A stretch of DNA of 64,000 bases from Chionis minor (GCA_013398295.1 VZSF01003241.1:381696-445695); one strand, 5' to 3'. Shown: positions 1 to 54,429, counted from the first letter of the stretch. Made by a program: numbers and translations. The notes: generated from the letters alone by a model not told the origin.

Positions 1-1837
1 GGCCTGGCAAAGAATAAAAGGCAAAACGTTGTCCCTGAGGAAGTAAACGGGGGTATGAATGCCTTCCTGCCCTAGTGCCCTGAAGAGATGGTGCAGAATC
101 TGGAACGCATCCACCTCCCAGGTAAAAGGCATGTGGCAGCCTGGGCTTCGCCCTTTCCTTACCTGGAGGCAGGAGCTCTGTCCTTCCAAACATATCATAA
201 TGTCTTGTGAAGATGGGTACAGCAAATCTCACAGGGTGTTGGCCTCTGTCTCTGCTTGTGGCATTTGGAGGCTGGAAGTCCATCCCACGCTCTCCTGATT
301 AGAGGTCTTTGTCTTCGGCCCCAGTAGCAGAGCTGGAGACATCCAGAGGACTCCCTGTTCTTTATTTTTCCTTCTTGGAGTGGGGTTCGCCTCCCAACTT
401 TGCCTGCCAATCCTGGGGTGGCCTTGAGTTAATTCTTTTAAATGTCAGATTCATCCTTCTCTTCTGTCACAGGGGTCTTGTGCTGTTTCCTGCTGCAAGT
501 TTCCCAGCTTGCAGACTAAGGATTGCAGAGGGAAAATGAGCTAAAAGGTGAGTGGAAGGTGCTAGAAAATGGCAACTGCCTAGAATTTTCAACTACTGGC
601 GTTATATTGCTGCTGCCTCATCTCTTCCAGAGTTGTGTGGTGGGGGTTGGCTCGGCCTGCGTGTCTCTAGTGGGGCATGGGCCAGTGCTTCAGAGAGCGG
701 GGTTGTACTCGGCGCAGTCTGTCCTCCAAAGAGAGGAGCCTCCTGCCTTCCTGGAGAGCTGCACACGTGTCCCTCAAGGCAACGCCAGCTCCTGGTCTGC
801 CCATGGGGACCATCGCAGGGGACGGAGCCACGGCCATTTCTTTGGTGAACGTTGTTAGCGTGGGTTGGGATGGTGCTACGCTGGGGTGGGTTCAGCTGGT
901 CGTGTTTATCGTGGCGTGTCTTCTGTGAGTATGTCAAGCAGAGAATAAACTGTGGAAGAGCAGAGAAAGCACCAACACCTGCAGAGAGTATGAGGAGCAG
1001 GGAAACTGGTCCTTTTGTCTTCTTCCAAACCTTGTTTGATTTTTTTTTTTAAAATGTAAACAAAATGAAAAACATAATAGGCAAGATGCCAAGTGGTTTA
1101 TTAAAAGCAGTCTTAATGCACCAGCTGGAGTTCAGTAGGAGTTTAGGGTGCCCAAAAAATATGAACTCAATGACTTTTTTATATCTAGAACTTTTATTAT
1201 GGAAGTCCAAGCAAGAAGAGACTTCCTTTGATATTGTCTGCATGGTAAGAGAGAGAACAGTGATGAGAGCAAGCTTACATCTGCCAGACCCTGTGACTGG
1301 GGAACCCAGATCGCTGGGTTTTTAGCCTGGATATAGCTGGGGATCAGAACTCGGCAGGAGAGTGGCCAAATTCAAGCTCCTGTGCTGGTGTTTTGTAGTG
1401 CTGTCAACCTTTCCCCTGCTGTGACAGAGCAGACTGTGTGGAACAGACCTCAGGTCTCTGCCTCGGGGTGCTCCAGGTCCATTTTAAGATGGTGCAAAGG
1501 TGGGGTTGGCGGGAGAGTGTGTGCTGCTGTGCGGAGAGCAGACACAGACCGCTGTGTGGTGCTGGATGTGTAAGTTGGAAACAAATCCTGCAGCCAAATG
1601 CATGTGCACTGGAGAGGCACAAGAAGTGAGAGAGGATAAAAAGGTAGGAGAACGTGGTTAAAGAGACTGCCAAGCTGTCCAAGGCCAGTGGAAGAACTGG
1701 CAGTTCAACCTGCATGTCCTGAAGCTGTGTCGACAGAAGAAAGTGGTGTCTTCCTGCCAGAATGAAGTGATGACATCTCCCTTACGTGGTTCCAGATGTA
1801 TCAGCATAAGGGAGCTTTGTATCTGTCCCTGCAGAAA

Positions 1838-1960
1838 GGGTTGGGGTTGTTCAGCCTGGAGAAGAGAAGGCTCCAGGGAGACCTTATAGCGCCTTCCAGT
1901 ATCTGAAGGGGGCCTACAAGAAGCCAGAGAGGAACTTTTTACACAGGCATGTGTGATGGT
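1838..1960 (+). repeat. CR1 LINE fragment, 3' part of ORF2
   Basis: The wording 'ttgttcagcctggagaagag' followed by a block ending near 'ggcatgtgtgatgg' is typical of the end of CR1 ORF2 in birds. The copy is truncated at both ends and has no coding capacity. The family call is by recognition. Confidence 0.8.
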
Positions 1961-4900
1961 AGTGTGCTCCCTGTCATAGAAATACGGGTATTGTTCAAAC
2001 CCGATCTGATCAATGTTTCAGGTGTCCAGGTGCTGTTGCACTCTAACTGTTGCTGTACGGAGCAAGCTCAGCTTTGGGTTCTTGGGATTGCTTTGGGGCC
2101 TGGCCTTTCTCCAGCTGAGCTGATACAGTCACAGCCCTTTGGTTAAGCCACTGCAGAGATGCTGCTATAAGGCTTCCCAGCATGAATGCTCTTTTGTACT
2201 GGAAAAAGACAATGTCTGAAGAGCATAGATCCTTTTACCCTGTACTCGGGTTGTCTGGCCAACTAAGTAAGTCAACTTTGAACCTGCAAAAAATCCAGCA
2301 ACATGGAGTACAGAGCCTTCCTGTGGCTGAAGGATTACCACCCCTCAGTTGAGTTGGGGTCAGCAACCGGTCCAGTTTAATTGTCAGTTAGAAAGCATTT
2401 AAATCGCCTTCAGGATGCAAGAAGGAAAGGGCATGGGCAGGCTTTGTTGCCACACTCAAAGAACTCATGAATTCACAGCAATTGGATTGCTTTTAACTGT
2501 CTCTCCATGTGTGGCTTGCAGTAGGGTCTGACTTCTCAGACCTGATCTTAGACACTGCTTCAGGATTGACTTCAAGTTGCAAACTCAAATTAGAACTCGG
2601 ACAGTTTGTCTTGGCTATTATAATCCAAGTTAAGGTAACAAATTTTTTTTATTGCTGCACTTGTGATGTTCATGTCCCCAATAAGTAGCTGTTTTTGGTT
2701 TACGTTTGACGACTCCTAGAGAACAAAAGTGAACCTGAGGCTTAAGCTTTGAGCTAGGAATAATAAAGTCTGTATGGAGAATTATTTGAGTCTGTCTGCA
2801 CTGGCTTAAATCCATACTTCATTTCACACAGACGCTTTCATGTGTAGGCAAGGTCAAGAGATGCAGTCCTGTGGAATGTGGGGTATTTGATAGGTACACT
2901 TGATTTTTCTGCTTTGTGGAGCCCTTCAGCTGTGTAAATAAAAAGCAGAAGAGGGAGTGGTAAGATTTTTGTGTTTTCCTCTTGCATATGAATGCCTTTT
3001 CTAGGTACTACTTCGTTATTTCTTATCAGTCCCAGAGAAGTGTTTCCTATTGCATTAAAAGAAAAAAAAGGGAAAAAGAAAAAAAAATTACTGTGTCCCT
3101 ATGGAGATAGTTCTGGGAGCTTCCGCCTCAGTTTGGTGTCCTTCACATTATCCTCTTTTAGCTCCTTCTGGAGTGTCCATTGCTCTGGGATTCTTAAGCA
3201 TGTCTCCAGATTCAGTGGCTTAGAGCACAACCTTTTTGTTTCAAACGGTGATTCAAAAAACTGTAACAGAAATATCCACGTAGCTGTCTGGGACTGGGTA
3301 TGAGTGGGTGGCCATGCTGGTGGCTCTTCCCGAGGTAGCCAGAGGGATGGAAGCTCTCCGCTTGCTCTCTCTGGGTGGCAGAAGTGCCCTAGTGACCCAG
3401 CTAGCTTTTCTGCATCATCAGTGTACGATGTGTCTGTACCTTTGTCATGTGAAGTCAAGCCACTTTTTCTATGAAAAAATAGTTACCTAAATGTGCTTCT
3501 TAATGATTTAAAATCCATATACCATCAACGTTTTGAAGATAATAATGACCAAGAGGCTGCCTGGCATAGGGTTACCGCAGGGCCTTTCCTGGCAGGCAAG
3601 CTTTGGACATGCATTGACTACCCCTGCTCCCCCTCCCCGCGTTTCGTGGGCTTGTTTCTGTTACGTGGCTCTGCGTTAGGTGGCTTTGCAGACACTTTGC
3701 AGGCTGTCTTCTGCTGCTGTGGTGCTGCGAGGTGCTCGCTTCATGTAACGCGTAGGAGTACGCTTCCTTCCCTTGCTGTGCTGTTAGGAGGTTTAATTAC
3801 TGAATGCCTGAACGAGGTTTCATGTGGAAAGTCTTTTCACTGCCGCACACCCTCTGTACACACACTTCTTCCCCTCCCAGGTCATGTAACCATCCCAAAG
3901 CCCAAGTGGTTCAGTGAGTGGCCAGGATCCCAGTGTGAGCGCGGTTTGAACAGGTTGCTTTTGTTTTGATGTGAGTAAAAAAACACCCACAAAGAAAACA
4001 TGTTGGGCTAGGAGTGTGCTGTAGGGCTCAGCCCCATCCCGGTGGGGTGGAGAGGGACTCTTTACTCTGGCCAGTTTTTCTTTCATGGTGTCTCGCAGCT
4101 ACACTGGAGCCTCTGTCCTCATTCATGTAATCTTGTATATTAAGCAGTGGATAAGCACAGCCCTTAAGTATACACCTAACATTAAACATCGCTGGCTTTA
4201 GTGATGCAAAAGTAATCCCATGTTTTGCTTTTTGGGACCACTGCCTGAAGAGCTGTGGCTTTGTACAGAGCGGGAAGGTGAGAGGCGCTTTGTTAAAACC
4301 CGGGCAAGTCCCAGCATTTGTTGCACTTGGAAAAGTGAAGCGGTGTGAGGAGCCGTGAAGCTTTTGTAGTGGGAGCAGGTACTGGGTATCAGGAGTCTGC
4401 GGAGCAGCAGCGAGTTTCCAGCAGGTGGGAAGAGGCGCTTGGAGCGGGTGGACCGAAGGATGCAGCGAGCGGAGTCAGGTGCGTTTTGCACAGGGGTGCC
4501 TGTGGTTGAGTTGGCCGTTTGTGGAGAAAGAGGTGAAAGAGTTGTGGAAAGAAATGTCAATAGGCAGGTGGACAGAGCGTTTGAAGAGGAGAGACCCTTC
4601 AAGGCCGTTTGCTGAAAAATGCTGTCAAATGTAAATTAAGAAGGAAGGGGAGAAAAAAGTGCATTTGCAGGTTGGTTTCATCAGTTGTGACAAGCTCCAC
4701 CGCTTCAGTCTGTTCCCAGCTCTTCGGAATTTAATGGGTGACTCTTGAGGTCCAGACAAAGGACATAGTAATTTAAATTTGAAGAAATATTTAGTCAAAA
4801 CCATTAAATTCACAGCTACTGCAGTCACATCCCTTCTGTATTCATTTTCTGACGCTATTGCTGCAAGTGCGTGGTCAAGAGTGAATTTTAAACCCTTATT

Positions 4901-5677
4901 TATAAGTCACTTAGTAAAACTCTTAATGCTGCAATTCCTAACAGAAGCGTGTTTGTCCCATCTTGGAAAACAAACGGTTTGTGACAGTTCTTGTGACCCG
5001 GGTAGTTTTGCTTGGATCCAACCTGAATTCAAAATATCCCCTCCACACAGGGAGCTGCTTATGAACAGCTAGTTCAGAGGCCAGAAGTTACTTGTAGCAA
5101 GTTTCAGAGGATAACTCCTGAGTAGATGAATATATTGGAGGAAATTGTAAGCTGCTTACAGGGTGTTTGCAAACAGAAACAGAGAGTGCATTCATCAAAG
5201 GAATTACTCAGTTTGAATAATTTGTTCAGCTCCGAACATGTTTACCTGCCTGTGAAGGGAATGGGGAGGCTTGATTGGCAAATGTTTGTATTGTGCGTTG
5301 AGACAGTTGTAAGAAAGGCAGTATGAAAGTGAAGCGTTATGGTTTCTAGGGTTATAATTCCTTCTGCAGTTTGTGTGAATGCTGCCTTTTTTCAGGGTTG
5401 TATGAAGAAGGGGCGCAATGGTGGGTTTGCAACATGTGCACGTAGGGAAGGTCCCAAAAGCCGTCTTCCCTCCCAAAGGCACCCTGGTTGCGTCTGCCCT
5501 GCCTGCGGAGCGGCCCCGCACTCCCACCTCCCCGTCTGCGGGCACCCTGGGCTGGGAGCAGCTGAGCACAGGCTGCGCTGGGGGCCCTGGGTCCCCTGGC
5601 CTGGACCCAGAGTGCCCAGGCAGAGCTGGGTCTGCTTTAGTTCATGCTGAATATGGGCCAGCCTTTTTTTCAGTGGT

Positions 5678-5942
5678 ACCCAGTGATGGGACAGGGGCAA
5701 CGGGTATAAAATTGAATATAGGAAGTTCCATCTGAATGTGAGAAGAAACTTCTTCCCTGTGAGGGTGGCAGAGCCCTGGCACAGGCTGCCCAGAGAGGTG
5801 GTGAAGTCTCCGACTCTGGAGACATTCCCAATCTGCCTGGATGCCGTCCTGTGCCACCTGCTCGAGGTGGACCTGCTCTGGCAGGAGGATTGGACCAGAT
5901 GATCTCTAAAGGCCCCTTCCAACCCTTAACTTTCTGTGAATA
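5678..5942 (+). repeat. CR1 LINE 3' end
   Basis: This stretch matches the last part of CR1 ORF2 and its 3' UTR: the 'agaaacttcttccctgtgag' region, the 'ctggcacaggctgcccagag' region, then the 'gatgatctctaaaggcccct' tail. It ends in a degenerate CR1 3' terminal repeat near 'tttctgtgaatatg'. It is 5' truncated, as most CR1 copies are. Confidence 0.85.
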
Positions 5943-8385
5943 TGGCCCTCTTCTGTCAAAAAGGCGTCAGTATGGTATTTTAACTGCAAGTTTTGCAGAG
6001 AAGTCAGTAAACATCTCATCTAAGTAGTGAAACCGTGACTGTGTCCATTCTGTGCAACTGAATGGCTGCTCTTTCAAATGAACTTCTAGGAGAATTGCAA
6101 GTAAACATGGGGATGGAGAAAAGCAGATACAGCTCTTCTGCAGCAGGGCTGGGAAGTGCTGTATAAATACCTTCAGGTAGTACTTAACAAACAGAGTGTC
6201 TTGGGACTCAATATCTAGAGAGGATCCTTCTCAGTTACATCATCATTTGATTTCTGGGCAATGGATGAGTATCCCTGGGAGCCGAATTTGGCCTATATAA
6301 CTAAGTAATAAAATTTCTTTTTGGAGGAAGTGTATTTATAAACAAAGAGCGAGCATCGCATCTTCAAGTTACGCTTGCAAAATTACAGCCTGAAAATTGG
6401 CATGGCTCCTTTCAGTCAAGGGATCTTAGAAACTGTTTTGCTGCATCACGAGCTGCAATAGTATCTCTGAGGCTTTGAAAATGAACGCCAGTGTCTCTGC
6501 AAACAGGATACTCTTTGTGAGGTTTAATTGGAACCAGTCATGTCTGAATGCTGCAGACTTTGAAATAACGTGACTAACCTAAGCTGGCTATTCAAGGTCT
6601 AGCTGCGAACAGTATTCCCCAGATACGCAGGGGTGAAGAGCTTACAGAGATAAAGGCCCAGCATGAGATTCTGCTCTGAACTTGAACCAATTTTTTATGT
6701 GTGTTGTTTTGAAGATATTTGGGTGCTTCAAATATCTTCCTTCCTCTCCCTAGCTTGGCAAGAGCTAGATGCAAAAATACGCTTTAAGACGGGCTTTTGC
6801 AAAGGGGCAATTGAGTCATGGAGAAGCTGAGTGCTGTATATTTTAACTCAATGTTTGTCTTTACACTAAACAAAACGGTGATTGGAAAAGGTGGAGGGGA
6901 AGGGAAGTTGGATCGTCTTCTGTAACCCTGTAATAGTTGTGTAGAACCAACTGATCGGCCTGAAAATTTAATTTCAGCTTTTGCCACTTGGCCGTGAAAC
7001 CTGAGCTAACGTACTCGAATACACTATTGTATTTTGGTACAACAGTCTGTTTCTTCAAGTGCTTCCTTAAAGTCAATAGGCATTGAAGGGAGATTTCTCT
7101 GGAAGTAGGTAGTTGTTGGGTGTCTGTCCCCTTTGTTGCAGGCATGGTATTATCTTGTGAATTTCTTTTAAAGGTGTTACCAGCACCACCTTGGTTGCAC
7201 TAATGGCGTCTTTGAGGACTGAGATAAGGAGAATCCTGCGCTGGTGCACTCCATCCTCTTGGTGAGTGCAGGCTGGCCTCTTCCAAACGCTGTTCCCGCT
7301 GACAGCCTGGGTGGCTCCCACGGCTCTGGTGTGGGACGGTGACGGTGACATGCCCTGGTGGCTACAGGTGTAGCTCCGAAGGGGGCACCGCGTTTCGCAG
7401 ACCTGCGTGCAGGGTTTGCCGGGATCTTGTCTCTCCTGCAGAATTATCCTGCAGTCTCGGTTCTGCTTTTTTTTTTAAATTTACTCTCTAGCGCTAAGGG
7501 CTGCAGGAGGAGTCTAAAAACTGTGACGGGAGTGTAAACCAATGCCACGCTGTCTCCCTGAGCTTGCGAGGCCTGTGGAGTATTGGCTTAGAGACGCTGG
7601 AACTGTCCCCTACCCTTCGATGAGAGTCCTGTGGATTTTGCGATCCTTTGGGCATGGAGTATGTTACTTCAGCATTGTTCTCCTGGAATTTGCAATTCTG
7701 ATACAGGTGGGACTTGGAGGGGGGGGTTTGTCTTGTGGAGGGATTTGCTTTTAACAGCTTCTCTGGGAAAAGGTCTTCAGTGGATTATGTGCTTCTTGAA
7801 GTACTGCATAGAAACTTAAGTCAGCGTGAAGCCAGAGACTTGGGAATTCATCTCGCACCTAAGAAATGGATGTTTTGTGACCATTTCTCTTCAGGGAAGA
7901 ATGCAATCATCAACACCTTGCATGTTGAGCTGAGACAGCATTACAGGGAGCAGAGTTGGCTGGGAAGCTGCCAGGAGGCATAGCAAAAACTCATGAACCC
8001 AATGTGTGTTTTGAGTGGAGGAACTTGTGTCTGCATGAACGAGAGGTGTGTGAAGGGGATGAGGCAGCAGAGAGAATTTTTAGGGAGGCAGGAATTGCCC
8101 TGAAATTTTAGGGAGGCAGGAGTGCTGCTGCTACTTAAGGATTCTTAATGAGGCAGTAGTTATCATTTCTGGGCATGGAAAAAAGGGTACAAACCCCATC
8201 TTGTCATCAGGAGGCTGAACGCACTGTTTTGCTAAGAGTTTCCTTGGGCTGCTTCTTTGCGTGCTTGCTGGTTTGTCAGATGATGAGGGCAGTGAAAGCA
8301 TTTTGTTTTGAAAGTTAATCTCCAAAGAATGAAATTCTCAGCGAACCTCACATTTGTAAGAAATCGAGATAATTAACTTTTAGAG

Positions 8386-8595
8386 TAGAATAGACTATTT
8401 CAGTTGAAAGGGACCTGCAATGATCATCTAGTCCAACTGCCTCACAAATTCAGGACTGACCAAAAGTTATTAAGGGCATTGTCCAAATGCCTCTTAAACA
8501 CTGACAGGCTCGGGGCATCGACCCCCTCTCTAGGAAGCCTGTTTGAGTACCCTCTCCTTAAAGAAATGGTTCCTCATGTCCATTCTTTTGACCTT
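8386..8595 (-). repeat. CR1 LINE 3' end, antisense
   Basis: Read on the minus strand this is a CR1 tail. On the plus strand it begins with the diagnostic 'ttgaaagggacctgcaatga' followed by 'catctagtccaactgcctca'. It is more diverged than the other CR1 copies here. Immediately downstream is an A/C-rich simple repeat. Confidence 0.75.
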
Positions 8596-8621
8596 CCAAT
8601 CTTACCAACAACCTTTTAATT

Positions 8622-8757
8622 ACAAAAAAAAAAAAACCCAAAACAAAAAAACCCCAAACAAACCAAACCAACAAAAAAGCCCCCCCAAAAAAAACCCAAA
8701 ACCCAAACCCACAAAAACAAACGAAACACAAAACCACAACAAAACCTTTTAAAAAAA
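8622..8757. repeat. A/C-rich low-complexity tract
   Basis: About 135 bp consist almost entirely of A and C on the plus strand, in irregular units such as aaaaccc and aaacc. It abuts the antisense CR1 tail. Similar but shorter tracts occur near 11290-11335 and 57669-57735, and the complementary G/T version at 30030-30095. Confidence 0.9.
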
Positions 8758-11700
8758 GAAAAGTGAGAACACCAGAGTTTGACTGACTACATGGATATGT
8801 CATAATCATTTCCAGTAGACAGAAGACAGTTTGGGATGGGGTCATCCTGTGCAGAACAAGACGAGCAGAGCCAAGGAGTTGTTATTACGGCAGGAAAAAC
8901 TGGCCCTAGGATAAAGTTTAACTTGGGCTATGGTGCTGTTGACACTTCTCTACAGTGTAAACCTGAGAAGTTTCTGAGCTGAATACATCTTATTGGCCCT
9001 CTGTTCCTTACGGGTTTTCTCTAAGTTAAGGTTGGAATGAATCAGTGCAAACCACTTAAAATCTGAAGTCTTATGTGATAATGAATGTTCTTTTGTCGTG
9101 ATGTGGTGGTACATGGAAATTCTCAAAATTAGAATGAATGGAAGAGCAGATGGGCTCTGATCAGGAAAACCATAAATTGTAAGTCTCTTGGTGTGTATTG
9201 CCTTGTGGTTTGCTTTAGTTTTCATTTATACCAGCTTTAGAAAGTTAATTTCAACTGTTAAACCTTTTAGGCTATCTTCCCCCCTCTTTTTTTTTTTTTC
9301 CCCCTTTTTTTTTCTGGTTTAGAAGTGAATAAAAGAGCTTTGTACAGTTCTTGAAACTGAGCCTGAAACAGCTCTGAACAAAATATAGTGTTCCTTTGAA
9401 AATCTTGGAAATAATTACATCATAGGCAAATTGGGCCAGAAACCGTTAATAGTATTCTTTGTGGAATGAAATCCCATGGGAGGACCTATTTCAGCAAACT
9501 GGCATTGTTTACAAATAGATACAGTGACAGATACAGTTGTCCCATTCTGAGGGACAGCTGAAGCTGTGTGCCCTATAATGGACTCCGCGGGATAACTGTC
9601 TTGCTTCTGATAACAAGCTGAAAACGTGTCTTGGTGCTCCCGTGGTCAACCTCACGCCGGTCATCTCCGGGAGTGAAGGCCATCTTTGGCACTGGAGGAG
9701 TATTTGTGGGTGTTAAGGACAAAACAAAAGTTGCCGTAAACTCTTAGTCTGTGGGAACTGCTGGAGGGACAAGGAGCCATGTCCAGAAGTCTCTGTTGGG
9801 CTCCATAAGCTGGGAGCTCCCTCCTGCTTCCCTGTGCAGGAATACTTGGGCATCGTGCGCTTTCCCTTCACCGGCGTAACACACGCGGCACACGTAGTTC
9901 TCCCTGTTACCTTCCTGAAGTTGTCATCACTGGTGCTTTTTTTTTTTCTCATTACTGGAAAACCTTCTGCATTTCAGGATAGAAATCACAAAGATTAATA
10001 ATGTTAACTGTTTGACCTAAATCTACCAAAGCATTTAGTTCTCTAGGTAAATAGGCTACTCTGTACTTGAAGGTTAGATCAGCCCAAGCCCGGGCACAAT
10101 TATAGCTGTTCTTTGGTGACATAAAGCACGTTATTGCCTACCTGCATGCTTCCATAGGAGGATGGGCCATGTTCCTCCATCGCCAGAGCAGCTCTCCCAG
10201 CAGATCTCTCCCTGGACAGCTGGGCTGGGTCGGCAGAGCCCCTTGTGGGGACCGGGGACATGCTGGGGACCACGGTTCGCTTTCCCGGGTGGTGCGTCCC
10301 AAAGGACAAACACATCTTGCTGGCTGACAGCTGCCTCCAATATGTGACTTCAGTCCTTAAGAGTGCGTGATCTTTTCCACCCTTGGAGGCCTGAAGGCAA
10401 AGCTGTAGGGAACACCACCTGGCCGGTGGCCGCCTGTGGTTCGGTATTACCTGTGCAGTATCCTGGTGGAGATGAGCAACTCCAGGGTGCAGGAGGGTCT
10501 AGCAGTTCCCACAGACCTTGAGCCTATGAGCAGACATCCTCTTTGGCTGGTGAGCACCATATTGATCTACCAGCAGAGCAATTATTTGAGCTCTCCCCCA
10601 TGTGCTGCAGGCAAAATATGCCAGGGTAGCTCAGGTTGCTAATTTAGCAGGAGCCAGTTGAAGAAGTGAGCTGGGAAGGGTGCTGGTACAAACTGCTCCC
10701 CTGACGGAGGTGACCAGCTGGGGTCAGTAACATCTTTCAGTGCATGTTTGTGAATCGAGATCTCCAGGATCCCCGCATCGTGCTGTAGGGAGAGGGCTGG
10801 GACCGGCTGTTGCTGGGATTTTCAACTGTGTGACGCTGGGACAGGTCCCTGGGGATCCCTTAGGGATCCAGATGTTCAGGAATCCCACTTTGTGGACCCA
10901 GGGATTGGTGCAAAACAGAGATGTGATGGTGTATTTCCTTTATTGTTCTTGTCACTGGGCAGAGGCTTTGAATCTCAGATCAGGCATTTTGCGATCTCAT
11001 ATCAATGAAATTAAAAATGTAAGTCAAGTAGTAAAAAAAGAAGTGATCATTTTATGCGCCTTAATTTGAAAATAGTAACTAAAGGCTAAAATGCCCATGT
11101 CGTGAAAAACAGTCTAGAGTGAACATCTCTAAATGTTTCAGTTGGCCGTTTAGTTTTTACGTGGAACTTACTGTCAGCTAAGGCAATGTGGACTTGATTA
11201 TCCCCTATTAATATATCAGCTGGAAATCCTGGTAAGATTCCAGCTATATCAGAAGAAATGCAATTGTTGAAAACCTTAACCTCAGGTCTTAAAAAAAACC
11301 CCTACACAACAATCCAACCAAAAAACCCTGAAACCCCTCAACTGTGGCCGCTGTGTGGGAGCAAAGCGAGAGCAGCAGTGCTGTTACCAGTTGAGCTTCA
11401 GGGCCTCTTTGTGTAAGCGACAGTCACCGTGTTTGGCTGGTACCTCTGAAAAAACGATGACTGCCACAGCTGAAAAATGTGAGTTGCTTCATTTTAAATT
11501 TAAGAGAGTAGCTGATGACTGCAATAACCGGCGTTATCTGTGAATCAGCCCAAGGAGAGACCCGTAACACACGCACCGTGGTCTGCATGTGCCTGCCATA
11601 AAAGGAGCCACGCTGATTGCAGAGAGGTTGGAAGGCAAGGTGCCGGGAGAATTGTAACCTTTAAAAATAAGCAGTATAGCCCACATCACATCTGATCTGT

Positions 11701-12625
11701 CTGAAATCATACTCTATTTTCAGGTCTTAAAACAGTTCATTTTACCAAGTGTTGCTTGTTTGTTAAACCAGCTGCTTAATCCAGGCTTGAATTTTAAGAT
11801 TTAAGATGCACGAGAAAGATTAGGAATTTGAAAAGTCTTACCTGTCCTGTGTTTTCCCAACTTATGAAATTTTTGTAACGGCTTCTGGGTATTTTTTTTT
11901 CCTTAGGTCAATACCCCTGTTCTTAGTGGTCAACAAAAGACTGTAGGTGTCCACTCCTTGCTGATGTGCCTTACATGGGACTTTATGGTGCTGCTACTCA
12001 AAGCTCTGCTACAAACCACCCTTGTGTGGTAGCAGGACAGAAAGAGGAATTTTCCAGCTTAGGTTTTTGGCTGTTTTTGAAGCAAACATATTGCTCATTT
12101 TTGTGTGCAGGAAAGTTTTTAATTGGTACTTCCGAATGAATTTCCTTTGGCAAGATCATTCCTTTTGAAGCCCCGCACTCCCAGGACTAAACTCTCTCCA
12201 AACACAGAGCAGGGAGGGAGCAGAGATGTTAACGCTTGCTGTCCGTGTCTCTGCAATGTGCACCTTGTTTCTTACAGCATAAAAATGGTTCGCTGTGTTA
12301 CAAGGTAGTTTCCGTAAATCATTCAAATTTTGCTTTGGAAGTCTGGTTTTTAGAAGAAAATTTGGATTGTAAACAACTACAGGAAAAAGGTTGTAAATAA
12401 AGTTAAAAGGGGATTAAAAAAAGCTGGATTTTAATGGTAATAAAGCGATTTTTAGGAATTGGCCACTGCATTTATTTATAGCAACCAGCAGTACCCTTAT
12501 TCAGAGCAAACTTCTAATAGAGAGGCTTCCTTTTTCCACCTGAAGGCTTTTCTTGCCCTCTTTCCTCCCCAGGACACCAACCTTGGCATCCTTACCTGAC
12601 AGGCATTTCTGTTCTGCTTTCGCAG

Positions 12626-52396
<39,771 letters not shown>

Positions 52397-54429
52397 CGCT
52401 TCAGGCCGGCTTTCTCCCATGCCAGCTCAGAGCAGGACTGAGAACAAAAACTCTATAAAACCTCAACTCTTGTGCTGCAGGACAGATGGATGGATGGATG
52501 AACAAACCAACGGTCACAGTCATGGTGGTAGGAGGGAAAACAACCCAGTCCCTCAAGGAGTAAAAAATTATCATTTGTCTTCTTCCTGCTTTCTGGCTCC
52601 TTAATTTATTTTTAAGATGAAACAGGGCTTAAGACAGAGAGGTAATGACCGAAACTGCTTTGCTGCCTCAGCCATTTCCAAGGTAAAGCAAATTCAGTTG
52701 GAAGATTCCCTTCCTTCTCACCCTGTGAATAAGCTGTACATTCACTTTTAAATTGTCAGTTGTTTCTTAAAGACGGAAAGTCCCTTTTATGGTTTTTTTT
52801 GGTATGGTTTGGCATTGGAGATGGGTCTCCTTCATTCATAAACTTCAGACTGCACTGCCTTTTGAATGCAGCCCACTCACTGGTATTTGCCCAGTCACGG
52901 TACTTCTAGATGAGGAAAAAAGTGAAATTGCATTTCCAGCCAAAAAGAAATCGAGAATGGGGCAGACAAAACATCCTGTTGAGATACAGGCTTTCAACTG
53001 TGAATATATAGTGTTTCGGTTCCTGACAGTTTGATTTGTATAACTAACTGTAATCTGTTTGCCTGGACGAGAGTCTTACTAAAAGGCAAAAGCAGAAGGA
53101 TCAGTCGGTGCGCTCAGAGAGGGCTCGTCTGACAAAGCTGTGAGAGAAACGTGAGGTGAGAGCGGGCCCGGCCTCGCCTGGCGCTGAGCCCCGGCAGACC
53201 CCTTGCAGGGCACGGAGCACCCGGGCTGGAAGAAGGTGCTTGTAGCAGCACCGTGTGCCTGCCTTTTCCTGGGACCGACCAAGCTAATCATCCCGTGTCA
53301 GCGCCAAACCGGCAGTGGGCTGCTCCCGAGGTGAATCGTAGCCGTGCTGGGAGATGCGCAGACTGGTGGGATTAGCTATCTTGGGTCTGCGCGGGAGTAG
53401 GGAGGGGCAAACCAGAGCTGGGCGGTGGTGTCACTTTCAGGATGCTTGTGTGCTCTCCTGGTCCTCTCGTAGCTCCTGGGAAAGGTCAGTAGCGCCTACG
53501 CTACTCTCAGCAGAGTGGGAGGGAGCTGGGCTGCTCCGCAGGCTCGCGCACGCGAGTTCTGCCACGGAAGCTGAGCCCGACGGGAGCGAGTGACACCTTC
53601 GGTGGTTCAGATCTGCCTGAGCCCGTGCAGCTGCAGCTCTGGAGGAAAGCGTGTTGAAACGTGGAGTTCTGCACTGAGCGAGGGCAAACATGTGAAACGC
53701 AGAGGGGATGGCAGAAATACCTAGAGGCATCAAGGCAGCCCACTTCCTGCTGTCCCGCGTGCAGCGAGCACTGCGGAACACCGCTCTTGAGTTGCTGGGA
53801 GAGAGGGAGTCTGGGATGTGACTGGGGATTGTGTTTGGCTAGTCAACTGATTTGTAAGGGAGCAGAATGGTCTAAGTATGCAATTTGTGTTTTATTTATT
53901 CATTTCTGAAAAAAAGACGCAGTGTGGCTTCACTCAGAAAAAGCATTTGTATGGAGTATTTGTTGCTGTATTTTAGTAGTACAACTAATCAAAGACGTTC
54001 AGAACAGCAACTGAAGCAACACCACCCAGTAAGGAAGAAAAACAAAATAGAGTGAAACAACTTTCTCCTGTAGATCTTCGTGTTTAGGCAAAAGGCCCTG
54101 CAAAGGGCTAAGTAGCCTGTAAGGTACTAACCACCTTCATGTTTTGCCAGTAGGAATGAAGGACGCTTGGGCTATTCCTGAATTAGGCCAGTAGCTTGTT
54201 TGGCTTTGGCTTCTTATTTAGTTGCAGTCTCTGTGTTCCAGCTGTCGTCAATGCTGCCAGCTTACCCTGCCCTCGCTCCCTCTGTCCCTCCCGGTGTCTT
54301 TGGCTGCAGCGACAGACAGAGCCTGTGCTCATGGAATTACCACCGCTAGGTACGAACTGACCTTCCCTCATCTGCTGGGGAGCACAACAGCTCTGATTTT
54401 CAGACGCCCAAATCACGTGCCGAGGTGAG

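Larger units (their letters stand above)
1..12625. other. Non-coding sequence upstream of the first PAK3 coding exon
   Basis: No exon of a recognisable protein was found on either strand. In vertebrate PAK3 the start codon lies in an internal exon preceded by non-coding 5' exons. This stretch is therefore probably part of a 5' intron, but no upstream exon or promoter could be identified and it might include 5' flank. It holds three CR1 fragments (about 1838, 5678 and 8386), an A/C-rich simple repeat at 8622-8757, a pyrimidine run at 9276-9313 and a short A/C-rich run near 11290-11335. Open frames here are short and resemble no protein I know. Confidence 0.6.

Noticed and set aside
5392..5922. 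Minus-strand open frame of 176 codons
   Set aside because: Much of it is the complement of the CR1 3' end at 5678-5942; the remainder is GC-rich without recognisable domains.
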